From Nitrospirota bacterium (lineage in GTDB: Bacteria; Nitrospirota; Nitrospiria; Nitrospirales; Nitrospiraceae): 64,000 nucleotides of DNA. Location: assembly GCA_040755395.1 (NCBI GenBank), contig JBFMAX010000005.1:1-64000 (forward strand), read 5' to 3'. Under the pieces are notes generated by a model, which saw only the letters and a list, made by a program, of their open reading frames with translations, was not told the origin of the DNA and ran no database searches. Positions 25,356-35,150 of this stretch are shown in pieces. Position numbers and translations under genes: made by a program. Every line of letters starts with the position of its first letter. Position 1 is the stretch's first letter.

Positions 25356-26150
25356 TTAGCGCCCGTCGACGGCCGACAGGGAGACCGGCGTAGACGCCGA
25401 TGCCGGTTCAACCTCGGAGAGGGAGAAGTGAATCGACTGCTCTTGGGCCTTGGCGATCGACAGGGCGCGCAAGGCCACGTCGATCAACCTATCGCGATCC
25501 GTTGCGTTGTTGGGATAGAGCGCGACCCCCATGCGGCACGAGAGCAATAGCTCATGTCCCTCGAGCGTCAACGGCAACCCGACGATCTCTTGCATTCGCC
25601 TGGCAAGAGGCAGGATTTCATCCGCGGAGACGAGGTTCTCCAACACCACGCCGAACTGATCCGGCATCAGCCGGGCGATCGTGTCCGTGGAACGCAATGC
25701 GCTTTTCAGCCGTGCAGCCTGCACCCGGATCACCATATCGCTGCCGGCCCGCCCTTGGCTTTCCGCGACGACTGTGAAATGCTCCAATTGCACGATCAGG
25801 ACCGCGACCGTTCGCCCTGTCCGTTCCGCACGGGTCAGCGCCCGACCGAGCAGCGAGAGAAAAAGCCGACGGGTCGGCAGGCCGGTCAGCGGATCGTAGA
25901 CCGAATACATCTCCTTCTGCTTGCCGGGAGCCTGTTTCCGTCGAAGATGTTGCCTCCGCCATCTCTCGACCGCCAGGTAGGTGAACCCGACCACACACAC
26001 CACGAAAAGCAACGGCCCAAGGAACGGATACGGAGCTGGGTCGGGAAGGCGAATCCACTCGAAGGCGGCCGCAGGCGAGACGGAGACGAGCAACTCGGTC
26101 AGGAAGACCATCACGACACGCACGAGGCCCGCTGGGTGTTGGGCGACCAT
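25356..26150 (-). CDS. Membrane-anchored protein with degenerate GGDEF domain
   Basis: About 264 aa. Starts possible at 26195 (GTG), 26150 and 26111; none has a strong SD. N-terminal hydrophobic segment(s): VFLTELLVSVSPAAAFEW, then a transmembrane helix around PLLFVVCVVGFTYLAVERW, followed by a cytoplasmic GGDEF domain beginning DPLTGLPTRRLFLSLLGRAL. The active-site loop reads RLMPDQFGVV where catalytic enzymes have R-x-G-G-D/E-E-F, so two glycines and the central acidic pair are not kept. Cyclase activity is therefore unlikely; a receptor or structural role is inferred. It lies between fliA and flgF in the flagellar series, on the same strand. Confidence 0.75.
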   Translation of the reverse strand: MVAQHPAGLVRVVMVFLTELLVSVSPAAAFEWIRLPDPAPYPFLGPLLFVVCVVGFTYLAVERWRRQHLRRKQAPGKQKEMYSVYDPLTGLPTRRLFLSLLGRALTRAERTGRTVAVLIVQLEHFTVVAESQGRAGSDMVIRVQAARLKSALRSTDTIARLMPDQFGVVLENLVSADEILPLARRMQEIVGLPLTLEGHELLLSCRMGVALYPNNATDRDRLIDVALRALSIAKAQEQSIHFSLSEVEPASASTPVSLSAVDGR

Positions 26151-26486
26151 ACCGTGATCTACACGTGCGCCATGCACGCGTTTGGCGGATGCCACCGCTC
26201 TTATCGGATGAACGATGCGCCAACTGAAGCTTCATAATTCGGAATTCCCCGGCCTGCGGGGGCCCCCAAAAGGAACGAGCAGAAATGAACGTCAACGGAT
26301 ACTGACGACCGTGTGCGGGCAAGAGGCACGGGGCTCGGGGCAAGGGGGAAGAGACTCAGACCTCTATGGGCCTCGCGCCTCGTTTCTCCACAGCATCCTG
26401 GAGCGATCAGGACCTCAGTGTCATCTGCAGAGCAATAAGCTCGCTCCGAGCAGTGACGGCTGTCTCCGCAGCAGTGCAGGGTGGGA
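26151..26486. other. Gap between fliA and the GGDEF gene with low-complexity repeats
   Basis: No gene seen. Around 26320-26390 the sequence consists of short GAGGCACGGGGCTCGGGGC-type purine/pyrimidine-biased units on the plus strand, resembling dispersed intergenic repeats. A weak sigma-28-like -10 (TCCGATAA on minus, 26201-26208) lies just before the GGDEF gene, but its -35 is poor, so I do not call it. Confidence 0.4.
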
Positions 26487-27245
26487 CTACTCAGAAGCGT
26501 TGAGCTGTGCTTTCAGACGCATGACGGCTTTGGTGTGAATCTGGCACACGCGAGATTCCGTGACATTCAGCACGTGACCGATCTCTTTCATCGTCAGTTC
26601 TTCGTAGTAGTAGAGCGTCAACACCAATCGTTCCTTCTCCGGCAGTTGATTGATGGTGTTCGCCAGGCGTACACGCTTCCGCTCGTTCACAATATTCGAG
26701 AGGGGATCGGGATGCTGCGTGTCGGCCAACATCGTGAGGATCTTGTGACCGCCCGATTCCTCGACACCCAGATCGTCGAGACTGATCACCATTGCGCCCT
26801 GCGCACGGGTCAAAAAGTCTTCGAATTCCGGCACGGACAGTCCCAGGGCCTTCGCCAGCTCCTCATCGGACGGCATCCGGCCCAAGCGGTGCATGAGATC
26901 GGTGGTTGTCTTCTGCAAGAGGCCGATGCGTTCGTGCACCGATCTGGGGATCCAATCCATCGACCGGATCTCATCGAGCATGGCCCCGCGAATGCGAAAC
27001 TCCGCGTAGGTCTTGAACCTCGCTTCCCGCGTCGGATCGTACTTCGTGATCGCGTCCATCAGGCCGATGATGCCGGCCGAGACGAGGTCTTCTGCATCTA
27101 AATATGCTGGAAGCCGGAAAGCCAACCGATGAGCCATTATTTTGATAATGGGCGTGAACTCGCGGATGATCCGTTCGCGGGATTCCTCGCCCATGGCGCC
27201 CTGCTCGAGAGGCTTCCGCATCGCAAGTTTATTGGCCACACGCAT
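26487..27245 (-). CDS. fliA: Flagellar sigma factor FliA (sigma-28)
   Basis: About 252 aa. Region 2 is seen in DLVSAGIIGLMDAITKYDP and RFKTYAEFRIRGAMLDEIRS, with WIPRSV typical of FliA; region 4 in YEELTMKEIGHVLNVTESRV. FliA directs RNA polymerase to late flagellar promoters and is held by FlgM, encoded in the same series. The start is not certain: ATGs at 27245 and 27221 both precede the conserved part, and a longer frame overlaps flhG. I use 27245, 32 bp after the flhG stop. Confidence 0.93.
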   Translation of the reverse strand: MRVANKLAMRKPLEQGAMGEESRERIIREFTPIIKIMAHRLAFRLPAYLDAEDLVSAGIIGLMDAITKYDPTREARFKTYAEFRIRGAMLDEIRSMDWIPRSVHERIGLLQKTTTDLMHRLGRMPSDEELAKALGLSVPEFEDFLTRAQGAMVISLDDLGVEESGGHKILTMLADTQHPDPLSNIVNERKRVRLANTINQLPEKERLVLTLYYYEELTMKEIGHVLNVTESRVCQIHTKAVMRLKAQLNASE

Positions 27246-27277
27246 ACCTGTTTTCGTGAAAAGGTCTCTTGTTCCGA

Positions 27278-28138
27278 TTACTGCTGCCTCACTAACCGCT
27301 GCCACAGAAACTGCACGCTGCCCTTGGGCACCAGCGACGGCGTCCACTGAGCGACGAGGTTACCCAGCCGTAGAAATTCCCGACTGGCCGGCGAGTGAGG
27401 ATAGAGGTCCACCACCGCCCGCTGCTGGCTCACAGCCATCGGCACATAGTCGTCAGCCGGAATGAACCCGAGAGAGTCGACGGACACGTTCAGAAAGCGA
27501 TCAGTCGCCATGACCAACTTGCGGAAGACTTCTGCCGCGTCGCGCTGACTCTTGGCCATATTCACAAGCACCCGGAAACGCCGCTCGCGATATCGGGTCG
27601 ACAACACCTTCATGACGGCGTAGGCGTCGGTCAGCGAAGTCGGCTCCGGCGACAGGACCACGATGATCTCCTGCGCTCCCACCGCGAAAAATGTCACGTT
27701 GGCCGAGATGCCGGCTCCGGTGTCGATCAGCAGCAGGTCCACCGACTGCGCCAGCCGGTCGAGTTCGTCCTGCAGAATGACCTGTTGTTCCTGCGTCAGG
27801 GCCGTAAGCTGAGGGATGCCGGAACTGGCGGGCAGGATGCCGATGCCACCGGGACCGGTCAGGAGGATATCCGACAGGCGTTTGTCCCCTCGAAGCACAT
27901 GCTCCAGCGTGAACTGCGGCACAAGCCCCAGCAGCACATCGATATTGCCCAGTCCCAAGTCCGCATCCATCACCAGAACCTTCTTGCCGGCCTTCGCCAG
28001 CGCGAGCGCGAGATTCACCACGACGTTCGTCTTGCCGACCCCTCCTTTCCCGCTGGTCACGGTAATCACCTGCACCTGCGAAAGGCACGGAACCGCCAGG
28101 CATCCGCTCGCTCCCCGGTCCATCACCACCCCATCCAT
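27278..28138 (-). CDS. flhG: FlhG (MinD-like ATPase, flagellar number control)
   Basis: 286 aa. Deviant Walker A SGKGGVGKTNVV (KGGVGKT 31-37), VLVMDADLGLGNIDVLLG and LLLIDTGAGIS are the MinD/FlhG signature. FlhG stimulates the FlhF GTPase and sets flagellar number and placement. SD AAGGAGG precedes the ATG at 28138. Standard order flhF-flhG-fliA. Confidence 0.95.
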   Translation of the reverse strand: MDGVVMDRGASGCLAVPCLSQVQVITVTSGKGGVGKTNVVVNLALALAKAGKKVLVMDADLGLGNIDVLLGLVPQFTLEHVLRGDKRLSDILLTGPGGIGILPASSGIPQLTALTQEQQVILQDELDRLAQSVDLLLIDTGAGISANVTFFAVGAQEIIVVLSPEPTSLTDAYAVMKVLSTRYRERRFRVLVNMAKSQRDAAEVFRKLVMATDRFLNVSVDSLGFIPADDYVPMAVSQQRAVVDLYPHSPASREFLRLGNLVAQWTPSLVPKGSVQFLWQRLVRQQ

Positions 28139-28173
28139 TCGAGTCCTCCTTCATCACCGCCTGCCATCGCCGG

Positions 28174-29517
28174 TCACTGCGCCCGGCGGGGTCGATGACC
28201 CGTCGTTTCCGCCACGTTGCGCTGTTCCGTTCGAGTGTGGCCCAACGGTTTCAACGGCAGCCCCAGCAGCAGGTCTGCCAGCCGCTCCGGCGAGGCCACT
28301 TCCAGATCTTCCGGCACCCGCTGGCCCGTACTGAAATAGGAGAGCGGAAGCCCCGTTTGCAGCATGGTCTCGAAAATGCCGCCGAAGCCCGTTGTCTCAT
28401 CCAACTTGGTGAAGAGCAACCGGTTGATGGGCAATCCCGCGTACCGGGCGAGCGTCGAGAGCAGGTCGCGTTCGCGCGTCGTCGCCGAGAGCACCAGATG
28501 CGTCTCCAACGGACGGCCGGTCGTCACGAGCTCTTTCAGTTCGTCCAACCCCTCGGCGTCCATCGGGCTCCGCCCGCCGGTGTCGATGAGAATCAGTTCC
28601 GAACTCTGCCGGCGGCGGATACTTTCCAACACCTCTTGTCTGGTGAGCGCGATATCTAGAGGTACGCCTAGGAGATTCGCATAGGTCCGCAACTGCTCGA
28701 CGGCGGCCACGCGGTAGGTATCCAACGTAATCAGCGAGACCGATCGTTTCTCGTCCACGCGGTAGTGCGCCGCGAGTTTGGCGATCGTGGTCGTCTTGCC
28801 GACGCCGGTCGCGCCGAAGAAGAGCACAGTCTTGGTCTCGTCGCCGGGACCCAGGAGCGGTCCGCCGACTTTGATGAGTTTGGTCACAGTGCGGCGGAGG
28901 ACATGACGCAACGCGGCCGGTGATTGTCGATCCACCGGCTGTAAACCGGACTGAATATCCTTCAGCAATGTGTAGGCTGTGGGCGGCTGTACTCCTTGGG
29001 CGACGAGCTCCCGATACAGCGTCGTGTCGGCTGTGGACGGATCTTCCGACGAATCGACGGCCGGTCTCGGCATTGCTGAGCCGACTTGGGCGTGCAGACT
29101 CCGCAGCTCGGCCTTAATCTGCTCGAGCTGCTTTCGCAGTTCCTGTTCCACCCTGCTTTCCGCACAGTGCCGCTCGTCTCGCTGCGCCGGACCAATCGTC
29201 GAGCTTTTGTCCCGATAGGCCGATCTCATGGCCCCGCGGAGCGCGTTGTGGAACTCCGATTCCTGCGCCGCCGGTTTGGTTTCACTCGCTTGGCGCGAAG
29301 CACTGGGCGCTGGCGCGGGTTTGGCGGTCGAGGCATGGCCTGCATCACGGTCGGTCGCCGCCGTCACTTCGATGACAGAACGGCTGAACAAGCCGAAGAT
29401 GTGCCCCCCTTTGCGAACCTGTTTGGTGGAGAGGATGACGGCATCGGGTCCCAGCTCTTCCTTGATGGACCTGATGGCATCCTGCATGGTCAAGGCTTGA
29501 TAAGTCTTGATTTTCAT
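28174..29517 (-). CDS. flhF: FlhF (SRP-type GTPase, flagellar placement)
   Basis: 447 aa. N-terminal B domain MKIKTYQALTMQDAIRSIKE, a variable linker (~55-165), then an NG domain with G1 GATGVGKTT (235-243), SLITLDTYRVAAVEQLRTYA and LILIDTGGRSPMD. FlhF recruits the first basal-body parts to the cell pole, which suggests a polar flagellum, though pole placement cannot be read directly. It starts only 3 bp after flhA. Confidence 0.95.
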   Translation of the reverse strand: MKIKTYQALTMQDAIRSIKEELGPDAVILSTKQVRKGGHIFGLFSRSVIEVTAATDRDAGHASTAKPAPAPSASRQASETKPAAQESEFHNALRGAMRSAYRDKSSTIGPAQRDERHCAESRVEQELRKQLEQIKAELRSLHAQVGSAMPRPAVDSSEDPSTADTTLYRELVAQGVQPPTAYTLLKDIQSGLQPVDRQSPAALRHVLRRTVTKLIKVGGPLLGPGDETKTVLFFGATGVGKTTTIAKLAAHYRVDEKRSVSLITLDTYRVAAVEQLRTYANLLGVPLDIALTRQEVLESIRRRQSSELILIDTGGRSPMDAEGLDELKELVTTGRPLETHLVLSATTRERDLLSTLARYAGLPINRLLFTKLDETTGFGGIFETMLQTGLPLSYFSTGQRVPEDLEVASPERLADLLLGLPLKPLGHTRTEQRNVAETTGHRPRRAQ

Positions 29518-29520
29518 TGT

Positions 29521-31611
29521 CTAGACGCCCTCAAGTTCAATCCGCACGGTTTCCATCGCATGGAGTTTGGCCACGCCGTCGATCTCGTTGATGGCCAACA
29601 CTGGCACGGAGTGCAGGATCCGCTCCGTCAGTTTCCGCACATGCCGCCGAATCGCCGACGAACACAAAATGACCGGCTGCCGCCCGGTCGCCGCGATCCG
29701 CTCGGCCGCCTGCCTCAACGCATTCAACAATTTCTGCGAGATCGCAGGGTCGAGCTCAAAAGGGGCGCCCGCCGGAAATGCAGCCGCCTGTTCCACAAGT
29801 GCGCGATCGAGACGCGGATCCAGGCTGACAACCGTCAACGTGCCGTCGGGCGTCTGGTATTGGCGGGTGATTGTGCGTGCCAGCGCGTGACGCGCCGCTT
29901 CCGTCAACACCTCGGGATCCTTTGTCGAGCCAGCGTGATCAGCTACGGCCTCTAGAATGGTTCGCAGATCGCGGATCGGAACGCCCTCGCGCAGCAGGTT
30001 CCCGAAAATCCGCGCCAGAGTGCCCACTGACACCATGGACGGCACGACTTCTTCGACCAACTTGGGATGGACCCTGGCCAGTTCGTCGAGTAGCGCCTGG
30101 GTTTCCTGCCGCCCGAGCAGTTCATGTGCGTGGCGTTTGATGAGTTCCGACAAGTGGGTCGCGATCGCGGCACTTGCATCCACGACCGTGTAGCCGGCCA
30201 ATTGAGCCTGCTCGCGCGCCTGCTCCGGTATCCACAAGGCCGGCAGCCCGAACGCGGGCTCTTTCGTCGCAATGCCCTGCAAGAGGCCCTTTTGGACCGT
30301 GCCCGGATCGATGGCGAGCACGTGGGACGGCAACACTTCCGCCTTGGCCAGTTCCGCGCCTTTGAGCAGGATCGCATACTCGTTCGGACGTAGTTGCAGG
30401 TTGTCGCGGATATGGATGGGAGGAATGACGAATCCCAAGCTTTCGGCGATCTGGCGCCGGAGCGCCTTGATGCGTTCCAGCAACGTCCCCGCGCGGTTCC
30501 CCTCCACGAGACTGATCAGACCGTACCCCACCTGAATTTCCATCGGGTCTGGCGGCGTGACACGCGGCATGGGATCCTCTGCCTGGCCCGGGAGGGCGGC
30601 CGCAGCCGGAGCTTCCCGTTCCGCCTTTTCGCGCCGGAACAGCTCATAGGCCAGCCAAGCCACACCGCCGCCCAATGCAAGAAAGGCGAAGTGGGGCAGG
30701 CCAGGAATCATACCGAGCGCGAGCAGAATGCCGGCGGCCGTGCCGATGGCCTTCGGCGAGATTAAAACCTGCCTGGTGATTTCCAATCCCAAGTCGGCAT
30801 CCGCCGCGGCCCGTGTCACGACGACGCCCGCAGCGGTCGACACGATCAGCGCGGGCACCTGAGCAACCAGACCCTCGCCCACGGTCAACAGCGTATAGGT
30901 CTGCGCAGCCGCCGACAGCGTCATGCCCTGCTGCAGAACCCCGATGACCAATCCGCCGATAATGTTCACAAAAATAATGATGACGGCCGCGATGGCATCG
31001 CCGCGGACGAACTTGCTGGCGCCGTCCATTGCGCCGTAAAAATCCGCCTCTTCGGCGACCTGTTGCCGTCGCCGCCTGGCTTCTGCCTCGTTGATCAGAC
31101 CCGCATTGAGATCGGCGTCGATGCTCATCTGCTTGCCGGGCATGGCGTCCAAGGTGAACCGCGCTGCCACTTCCGCGACACGCCCGGCACCTTTCGTGAC
31201 CACAACGAAGTTGATAATCACCAAAATCGTGAAGACGACCAGGCCGACCGTGTAGCTACCCCCGACCACGAAATTGCCGAAGGCCCGAATCACTTCGCCT
31301 GCAGCCGCCGCCCCTTCGTAGCCGTGCAACAGAATAAGTCTCGTGGATGCAATGTTGAGCGAGAGGCGAAGCAGGGTGACCATCAAGAGAACGGACGGGA
31401 AAACGGAGAACTCGAGCGGTTTGCGCACCTGCATCCCGACGAGCAGAATGATGACCGAGAGCGTGATGTTGAAGCTGAGTAGCATGTCCAGAACGAAGCG
31501 GGGCAGCGGGAGGAGCATGATCATCAGCACGCCAACCACACCGACGGACATGAGAAGGTCCGGGTGTTTGACAATCGCCTTGTCAGCCATGGGGTGGGAA
31601 TGGATGCTCAC
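29521..31611 (-). CDS. flhA: Flagellar export gate protein FlhA
   Basis: 696 aa from a GTG at 31611, overlapping the flhB stop as GTGA and preceded by GGGGAG 6 nt upstream; an ATG at 31590 lacks an SD. About eight transmembrane helices in the first ~320 residues, with the FHIPEP-type cytoplasmic segment GRVAEVAARFTLDAMPGKQM, then a large cytoplasmic domain that docks export substrates and chaperones. Contains a Pro/Ala/Glu linker around 330-360. Core component of the flagellar type III export apparatus. Confidence 0.96.
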   Translation of the reverse strand: MSIHSHPMADKAIVKHPDLLMSVGVVGVLMIMLLPLPRFVLDMLLSFNITLSVIILLVGMQVRKPLEFSVFPSVLLMVTLLRLSLNIASTRLILLHGYEGAAAAGEVIRAFGNFVVGGSYTVGLVVFTILVIINFVVVTKGAGRVAEVAARFTLDAMPGKQMSIDADLNAGLINEAEARRRRQQVAEEADFYGAMDGASKFVRGDAIAAVIIIFVNIIGGLVIGVLQQGMTLSAAAQTYTLLTVGEGLVAQVPALIVSTAAGVVVTRAAADADLGLEITRQVLISPKAIGTAAGILLALGMIPGLPHFAFLALGGGVAWLAYELFRREKAEREAPAAAALPGQAEDPMPRVTPPDPMEIQVGYGLISLVEGNRAGTLLERIKALRRQIAESLGFVIPPIHIRDNLQLRPNEYAILLKGAELAKAEVLPSHVLAIDPGTVQKGLLQGIATKEPAFGLPALWIPEQAREQAQLAGYTVVDASAAIATHLSELIKRHAHELLGRQETQALLDELARVHPKLVEEVVPSMVSVGTLARIFGNLLREGVPIRDLRTILEAVADHAGSTKDPEVLTEAARHALARTITRQYQTPDGTLTVVSLDPRLDRALVEQAAAFPAGAPFELDPAISQKLLNALRQAAERIAATGRQPVILCSSAIRRHVRKLTERILHSVPVLAINEIDGVAKLHAMETVRIELEGV

Positions 31612-32702
31612 TGCTCACTCCCCACTCGCGGCAAGATGCCGCGCGCCCGGTACACGAAGGCGAGGATCTCGGCAACCGCGCGATAGAGGTCCGCGGGGAT
31701 TTCGCGGCCGACCTCGACGAGCTTGTACAGCGTACGGGCGACGAACGCGTTTTCAACGATGGCCACGCCATGCTCCCGAGCCGCCTGAACGATCCGTTCA
31801 GCCACATAGCCTGCGCCCTTCGCAACAACGATCGGAGCCGCCATCTTGGCCTGGTCGTACTTCAAGGCCACCGCATAGTGCGTCGGGTTCCGCACGACCA
31901 CATCGGCGCTCGGCACCGCAGCGAGCATCCGCTTCTTGGCCATCTCGCGCTGAACGCTCCTGACTCGCGCGCGGATCATCGGCTCACCCTCCGCATCACG
32001 CTGTTCTTCCTTGACTTCCTGTTTGGTCATACGCAGACTGCGTTCCCACTCGAAGCGCTGGTACACATAGTCCGCAGCGGCGACACCGGCCATGGCGAAG
32101 GTGATTGCAGCGGCGGCTCTGAACGTCAGCCATCCGATGATCGCGAGCGCGCCCTCCAGGTCGTACTGCACCAGTTCGGGCAGGAGGCCCAGGTCTTTGT
32201 ACACGGCGAGAAAGCCGACGCCGCCGATGGCGGCGACTTTCAACAGCGACTTAATCAGTTCGGCGGCCGACCGAAGCGACACCATCCGCTTCAACCCGTT
32301 CAAAGGACTGAGCCGGCCCAGCTCGAACCGCACGGCCTCAGGACGCCAGAGGAATCCGGTCTGAAGCAGCGACGAGCCAACGCTGACCACGGCCACACCC
32401 ACCACCAACGGCAGGACCACCAACAGCGCGTCGGGCCCCATCTGCGTCACGATCTCGTGGAAGCGGGCCACGGTGAATGGGTTGCGGGAAGCTTGACGGA
32501 CTGTTGAGGAGAGCCATTCGCGGGTGAGCCAAGTCAGTTTGTTGAGCGCCGGGACGAGCAGGAAATACAGGATGCCGATCCCGCCGAGGAGGACCGCGGC
32601 TGTCGAGACGTCTCGGCTGACGGCCACCTGGCCTTTCTTTCTGGCCTCGGCCTTTCGTTTTGGGGTCGCCTGCTCGGTCCGGTTTCCACCGTGGTCAGCC
32701 AT
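31608..32702 (-). CDS. flhB: Flagellar export switch protein FlhB
   Basis: 364 aa from the ATG at 32702. N-terminal EQATPKRKAEARKKGQVAVS is canonical; four transmembrane helices; the autocleavage motif NPTH is at 272-275 (VVVRNPTHYAVALKYD). Cleavage there lets FlhB switch export from rod/hook to filament substrates with FliK. Overlaps fliR by 8 bp and flhA by 4 bp. Confidence 0.96.
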   Translation of the reverse strand: MADHGGNRTEQATPKRKAEARKKGQVAVSRDVSTAAVLLGGIGILYFLLVPALNKLTWLTREWLSSTVRQASRNPFTVARFHEIVTQMGPDALLVVLPLVVGVAVVSVGSSLLQTGFLWRPEAVRFELGRLSPLNGLKRMVSLRSAAELIKSLLKVAAIGGVGFLAVYKDLGLLPELVQYDLEGALAIIGWLTFRAAAAITFAMAGVAAADYVYQRFEWERSLRMTKQEVKEEQRDAEGEPMIRARVRSVQREMAKKRMLAAVPSADVVVRNPTHYAVALKYDQAKMAAPIVVAKGAGYVAERIVQAAREHGVAIVENAFVARTLYKLVEVGREIPADLYRAVAEILAFVYRARGILPRVGSEQ

Positions 32703-33480
32703 GCCCAAGTACCCCCAGCAGCCCGTTGATTGCTTCGAGGAGTCGTCCGAACTCGGCCTGATACAACTCTTGCGCGTACGGCAGCGCGATCCCCATCACC
32801 AGCAGTCCGCAACCGATGGTGACGGGAAAACTCAATACGAACACGTTCATTTGGGCGACGGCCCGTCCCAAAATCCCCAGCATGACATTCACCAGAATGC
32901 TCGCGGCGAGCACCGGGGCCGCCACCTTGAGCGCCACCACGAACATGCCGTGCGTAAGGTGCAGCACGTCTTCAACCAAATCCGATGTGAGGCTGGCCCC
33001 GAACGGGCGAATCATTTCGAAGCTGTCCGCCACGGCGCGCACGAGCAGAAAGTGCGCATTAAGCGAGAGGAAGGTCATCGAAGCGACGATCACCTGGAAG
33101 TGGCTCACCAGCGGCGTCTGGTGCGACGAGAAGGGGTCCAGCAACTGCACGATGCCGAACCCCATTTGAGCACCCATTACCTCGCCGGCGATCTCCAGCG
33201 ACGAAAATAGCAGGCGGACGGCCAAACCGATCATCAACCCGATCGCCAATTCGCTGACAACGCCTGCGGTCAGCAAAAGCGGATCGGCCGGCACATGGGG
33301 CGGATGGACGTTGGGCACGAGCACCAGCCCAATGACGACCGCTATTGCGATTTTGATGTGTGCAGGGATGTTCCGGCTGCCGAGAATCGGCAGCGCGGCC
33401 ATGATGCCACCCACCCGGAACAAAACGACAAGAAAGGTCTGAAACTCAGGAATTGTCAGATGGATCGCGGTCGAGGTCAT
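32695..33480 (-). CDS. fliR: Flagellar export gate protein FliR
   Basis: 261 aa, six predicted transmembrane segments, with FliR features FLVVLFRVGGIMAALPILGS and GEVMGAQMGFGIVQLLDPFS. Forms the FliPQR export gate in the inner membrane. Lies between fliQ (9-bp gap) and flhB (overlap). Confidence 0.95.
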   Translation of the reverse strand: MTSTAIHLTIPEFQTFLVVLFRVGGIMAALPILGSRNIPAHIKIAIAVVIGLVLVPNVHPPHVPADPLLLTAGVVSELAIGLMIGLAVRLLFSSLEIAGEVMGAQMGFGIVQLLDPFSSHQTPLVSHFQVIVASMTFLSLNAHFLLVRAVADSFEMIRPFGASLTSDLVEDVLHLTHGMFVVALKVAAPVLAASILVNVMLGILGRAVAQMNVFVLSFPVTIGCGLLVMGIALPYAQELYQAEFGRLLEAINGLLGVLGHG

Positions 33481-33489
33481 TGAGCTGTC

Positions 33490-33759
33490 TCAGTGCACGT
33501 ACTGCGGAATGTTCGTGAGCAAGGTCGTGGTGAACGTAATCATGGTGCCGAGCATCCAGGGAAGGAACAACAGAGTCGCCACAAAGATGGCTACGATCTT
33601 GGGCACGAACGTCAGCGTTGCCTCGTTGATCTGAGTCATCGCCTGAAACATGCTGACCAGCAGGCCAATCACGAGGCTCAGCCCCAACATGGGAGCCGAG
33701 ACCACTATCGTGGTCTCCAGAGCTTGTCTTCCGATTTCTGTCACCAGATCCGGAGTCAT
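33490..33759 (-). CDS. fliQ: Flagellar export gate protein FliQ
   Basis: 89 aa with two transmembrane helices. The segment SLVIGLLVSMFQAMTQINEA is the family signature. Part of the FliP5Q4R1 gate. Separated from fliP by 80 bp without a clear promoter. Confidence 0.95.
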   Translation of the reverse strand: MTPDLVTEIGRQALETTIVVSAPMLGLSLVIGLLVSMFQAMTQINEATLTFVPKIVAIFVATLLFLPWMLGTMITFTTTLLTNIPQYVH

Positions 33760-33839
33760 GGCTTCGTCGCTCGTCTTTTGTGAAGCGTCGTTCGTCTAAA
33801 TCTCCGCGAGGTCCGCTTCATGCCTCCCATATATTGGTG

Positions 33840-34646
33840 TTAGTAAAAACTTCGGACCATCGATCCCACGACCAGGTACCAGCCGTCGGCCAGCACAAAT
33901 AAAATCAGCTTGAAGGGCAACGAAATCACGATCGGCGGAAGCAGCATCATGCCCATAGACATCAGGACGCTGGCCACGACCATATCGACGATGAGAAAGG
34001 GAATGTAGATAAGAAATCCGATCTGAAAAGCCGTGCGCAACTCACTGAGCATAAAGGCCGGGATCACGAGGTGAGTCGGGACCTGATCCGGCGAGGCCGG
34101 TCTCCCCATCTTGGCCAGCTCGACAAACAGCTCCAGATCTTTCTCACGAACCTGCTGAAGCATGAACCTCCGAATGGGCTCAAAACCGCGCGTCCAGGCC
34201 TCCTCATAGCTGATCTGCTCGGCGATGAGCGGTTGCACGGCATCGTCGTAAACCCTCTGTCCCACCGGCGCCATGATGAAGACCGTGAGGAACAGTGCCA
34301 AACTGATCAGCACCTGATTGGGCGGCACTTGCTGCGTACCCAAGGCTTGTCGCAGGAAGGACAGCACAATGACGATGCGTGTGAAGGACGTCGCCATGAT
34401 GAGCAAGGCCGGTGCGAGCGACAACACGGTCAGCAGCGCCAGGATTTGGATCACGACTGCTGTGTGCTTCGGCCCAATTCCCCTGCCGAGATCGATCGTG
34501 ATCGATGGTCCCTCCGCAAGCGCCAGCGCCGGGTCAACACCGACACACGCCGCCGACACGACACCCACGAGAGTCAGTGCCGCGACGGCGCGGCGCGGGA
34601 AAGTCCGTGCAATCCATTCTCTAAAGCGACCCTTACCCTCGGCCAT
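33840..34646 (-). CDS. fliP: Flagellar export gate protein FliP
   Basis: 268 aa from the ATG at 34646; a longer GTG-started frame to 34688 is possible but overlaps fliO deeply. N-terminal cleavable signal ([20 protein letters not shown] ... ALA), then [20 protein letters not shown] and the conserved FRIFMLQ-like [13 protein letters not shown] region; ends with two transmembrane helices. Builds the export gate with FliQ and FliR. Confidence 0.95.
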   Translation of the reverse strand: MAEGKGRFREWIARTFPRRAVAALTLVGVVSAACVGVDPALALAEGPSITIDLGRGIGPKHTAVVIQILALLTVLSLAPALLIMATSFTRIVIVLSFLRQALGTQQVPPNQVLISLALFLTVFIMAPVGQRVYDDAVQPLIAEQISYEEAWTRGFEPIRRFMLQQVREKDLELFVELAKMGRPASPDQVPTHLVIPAFMLSELRTAFQIGFLIYIPFLIVDMVVASVLMSMGMMLLPPIVISLPFKLILFVLADGWYLVVGSMVRSFY

Positions 34647-35070
34647 GCTCGTCTGTCCCTTCGGCCTGCGCTTTGTCCGACTTGCCACATGAGGCCCGCA
34701 CCCATGCCCTGATCGAGGCCATGGCGGACATCGCGCCCGGCTGACCTGGCATGGTCTGTCCGATCACGCCGACGGCCGAACGCTGGGAGACAATCCGCTT
34801 GACCTGCTCGGGATCGGTAATGCGGCCCAGGGGCACGAGATCGTTCGGCGTGGTCCCGACGATCAGGAGCTCCCCGCCGACGGCTACGACCGCGATGGTC
34901 TTGCGTGGTCCGAGGTATCCCGTTCCCAGAACCTGAATTAACGGTGGGCCGCACGGCGCGAGAATCCGGCTGCCAAGCAGCCTTCGCGCGACGGCGGCAA
35001 AAACCGCCATCAGGGCCAGAACGATCACCAGCGACGAAATCGTCCGTACGAGGTTTTCTCCGAAATCCAT
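34633..35070 (-). CDS. fliO: Flagellar protein FliO
   Basis: 145 aa with one N-terminal transmembrane helix ([20 protein letters not shown]) and a cytoplasmic beta-rich domain ([20 protein letters not shown]). FliO assists assembly of the FliP ring. Position between fliN and fliP is standard; it overlaps fliP by 14 bp. Family sequences diverge, so context carries weight. Confidence 0.88.
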   Translation of the reverse strand: MDFGENLVRTISSLVIVLALMAVFAAVARRLLGSRILAPCGPPLIQVLGTGYLGPRKTIAVVAVGGELLIVGTTPNDLVPLGRITDPEQVKRIVSQRSAVGVIGQTMPGQPGAMSAMASIRAWVRASCGKSDKAQAEGTDEHGRG

Positions 35071-35150
35071 TTCGCTCCTTGTGTGGAAAAGGCTCGCGGC
35101 CGCAGACTTGGAGATGAATTGGGCTTTCGCGTCGTGTCCCCAGCCGGTTG

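Noticed and set aside
26201-26208. TCCGATAA as a sigma-28 -10 for the GGDEF gene
   Set aside because: First base mismatched and no acceptable -35 at either N15 or N16 spacing.
27226-27241. TGGC-N8-TTGC on minus in the fliA start region
   Set aside because: Spacing is one base too long for a sigma-54 element, and it lies after the chosen start.
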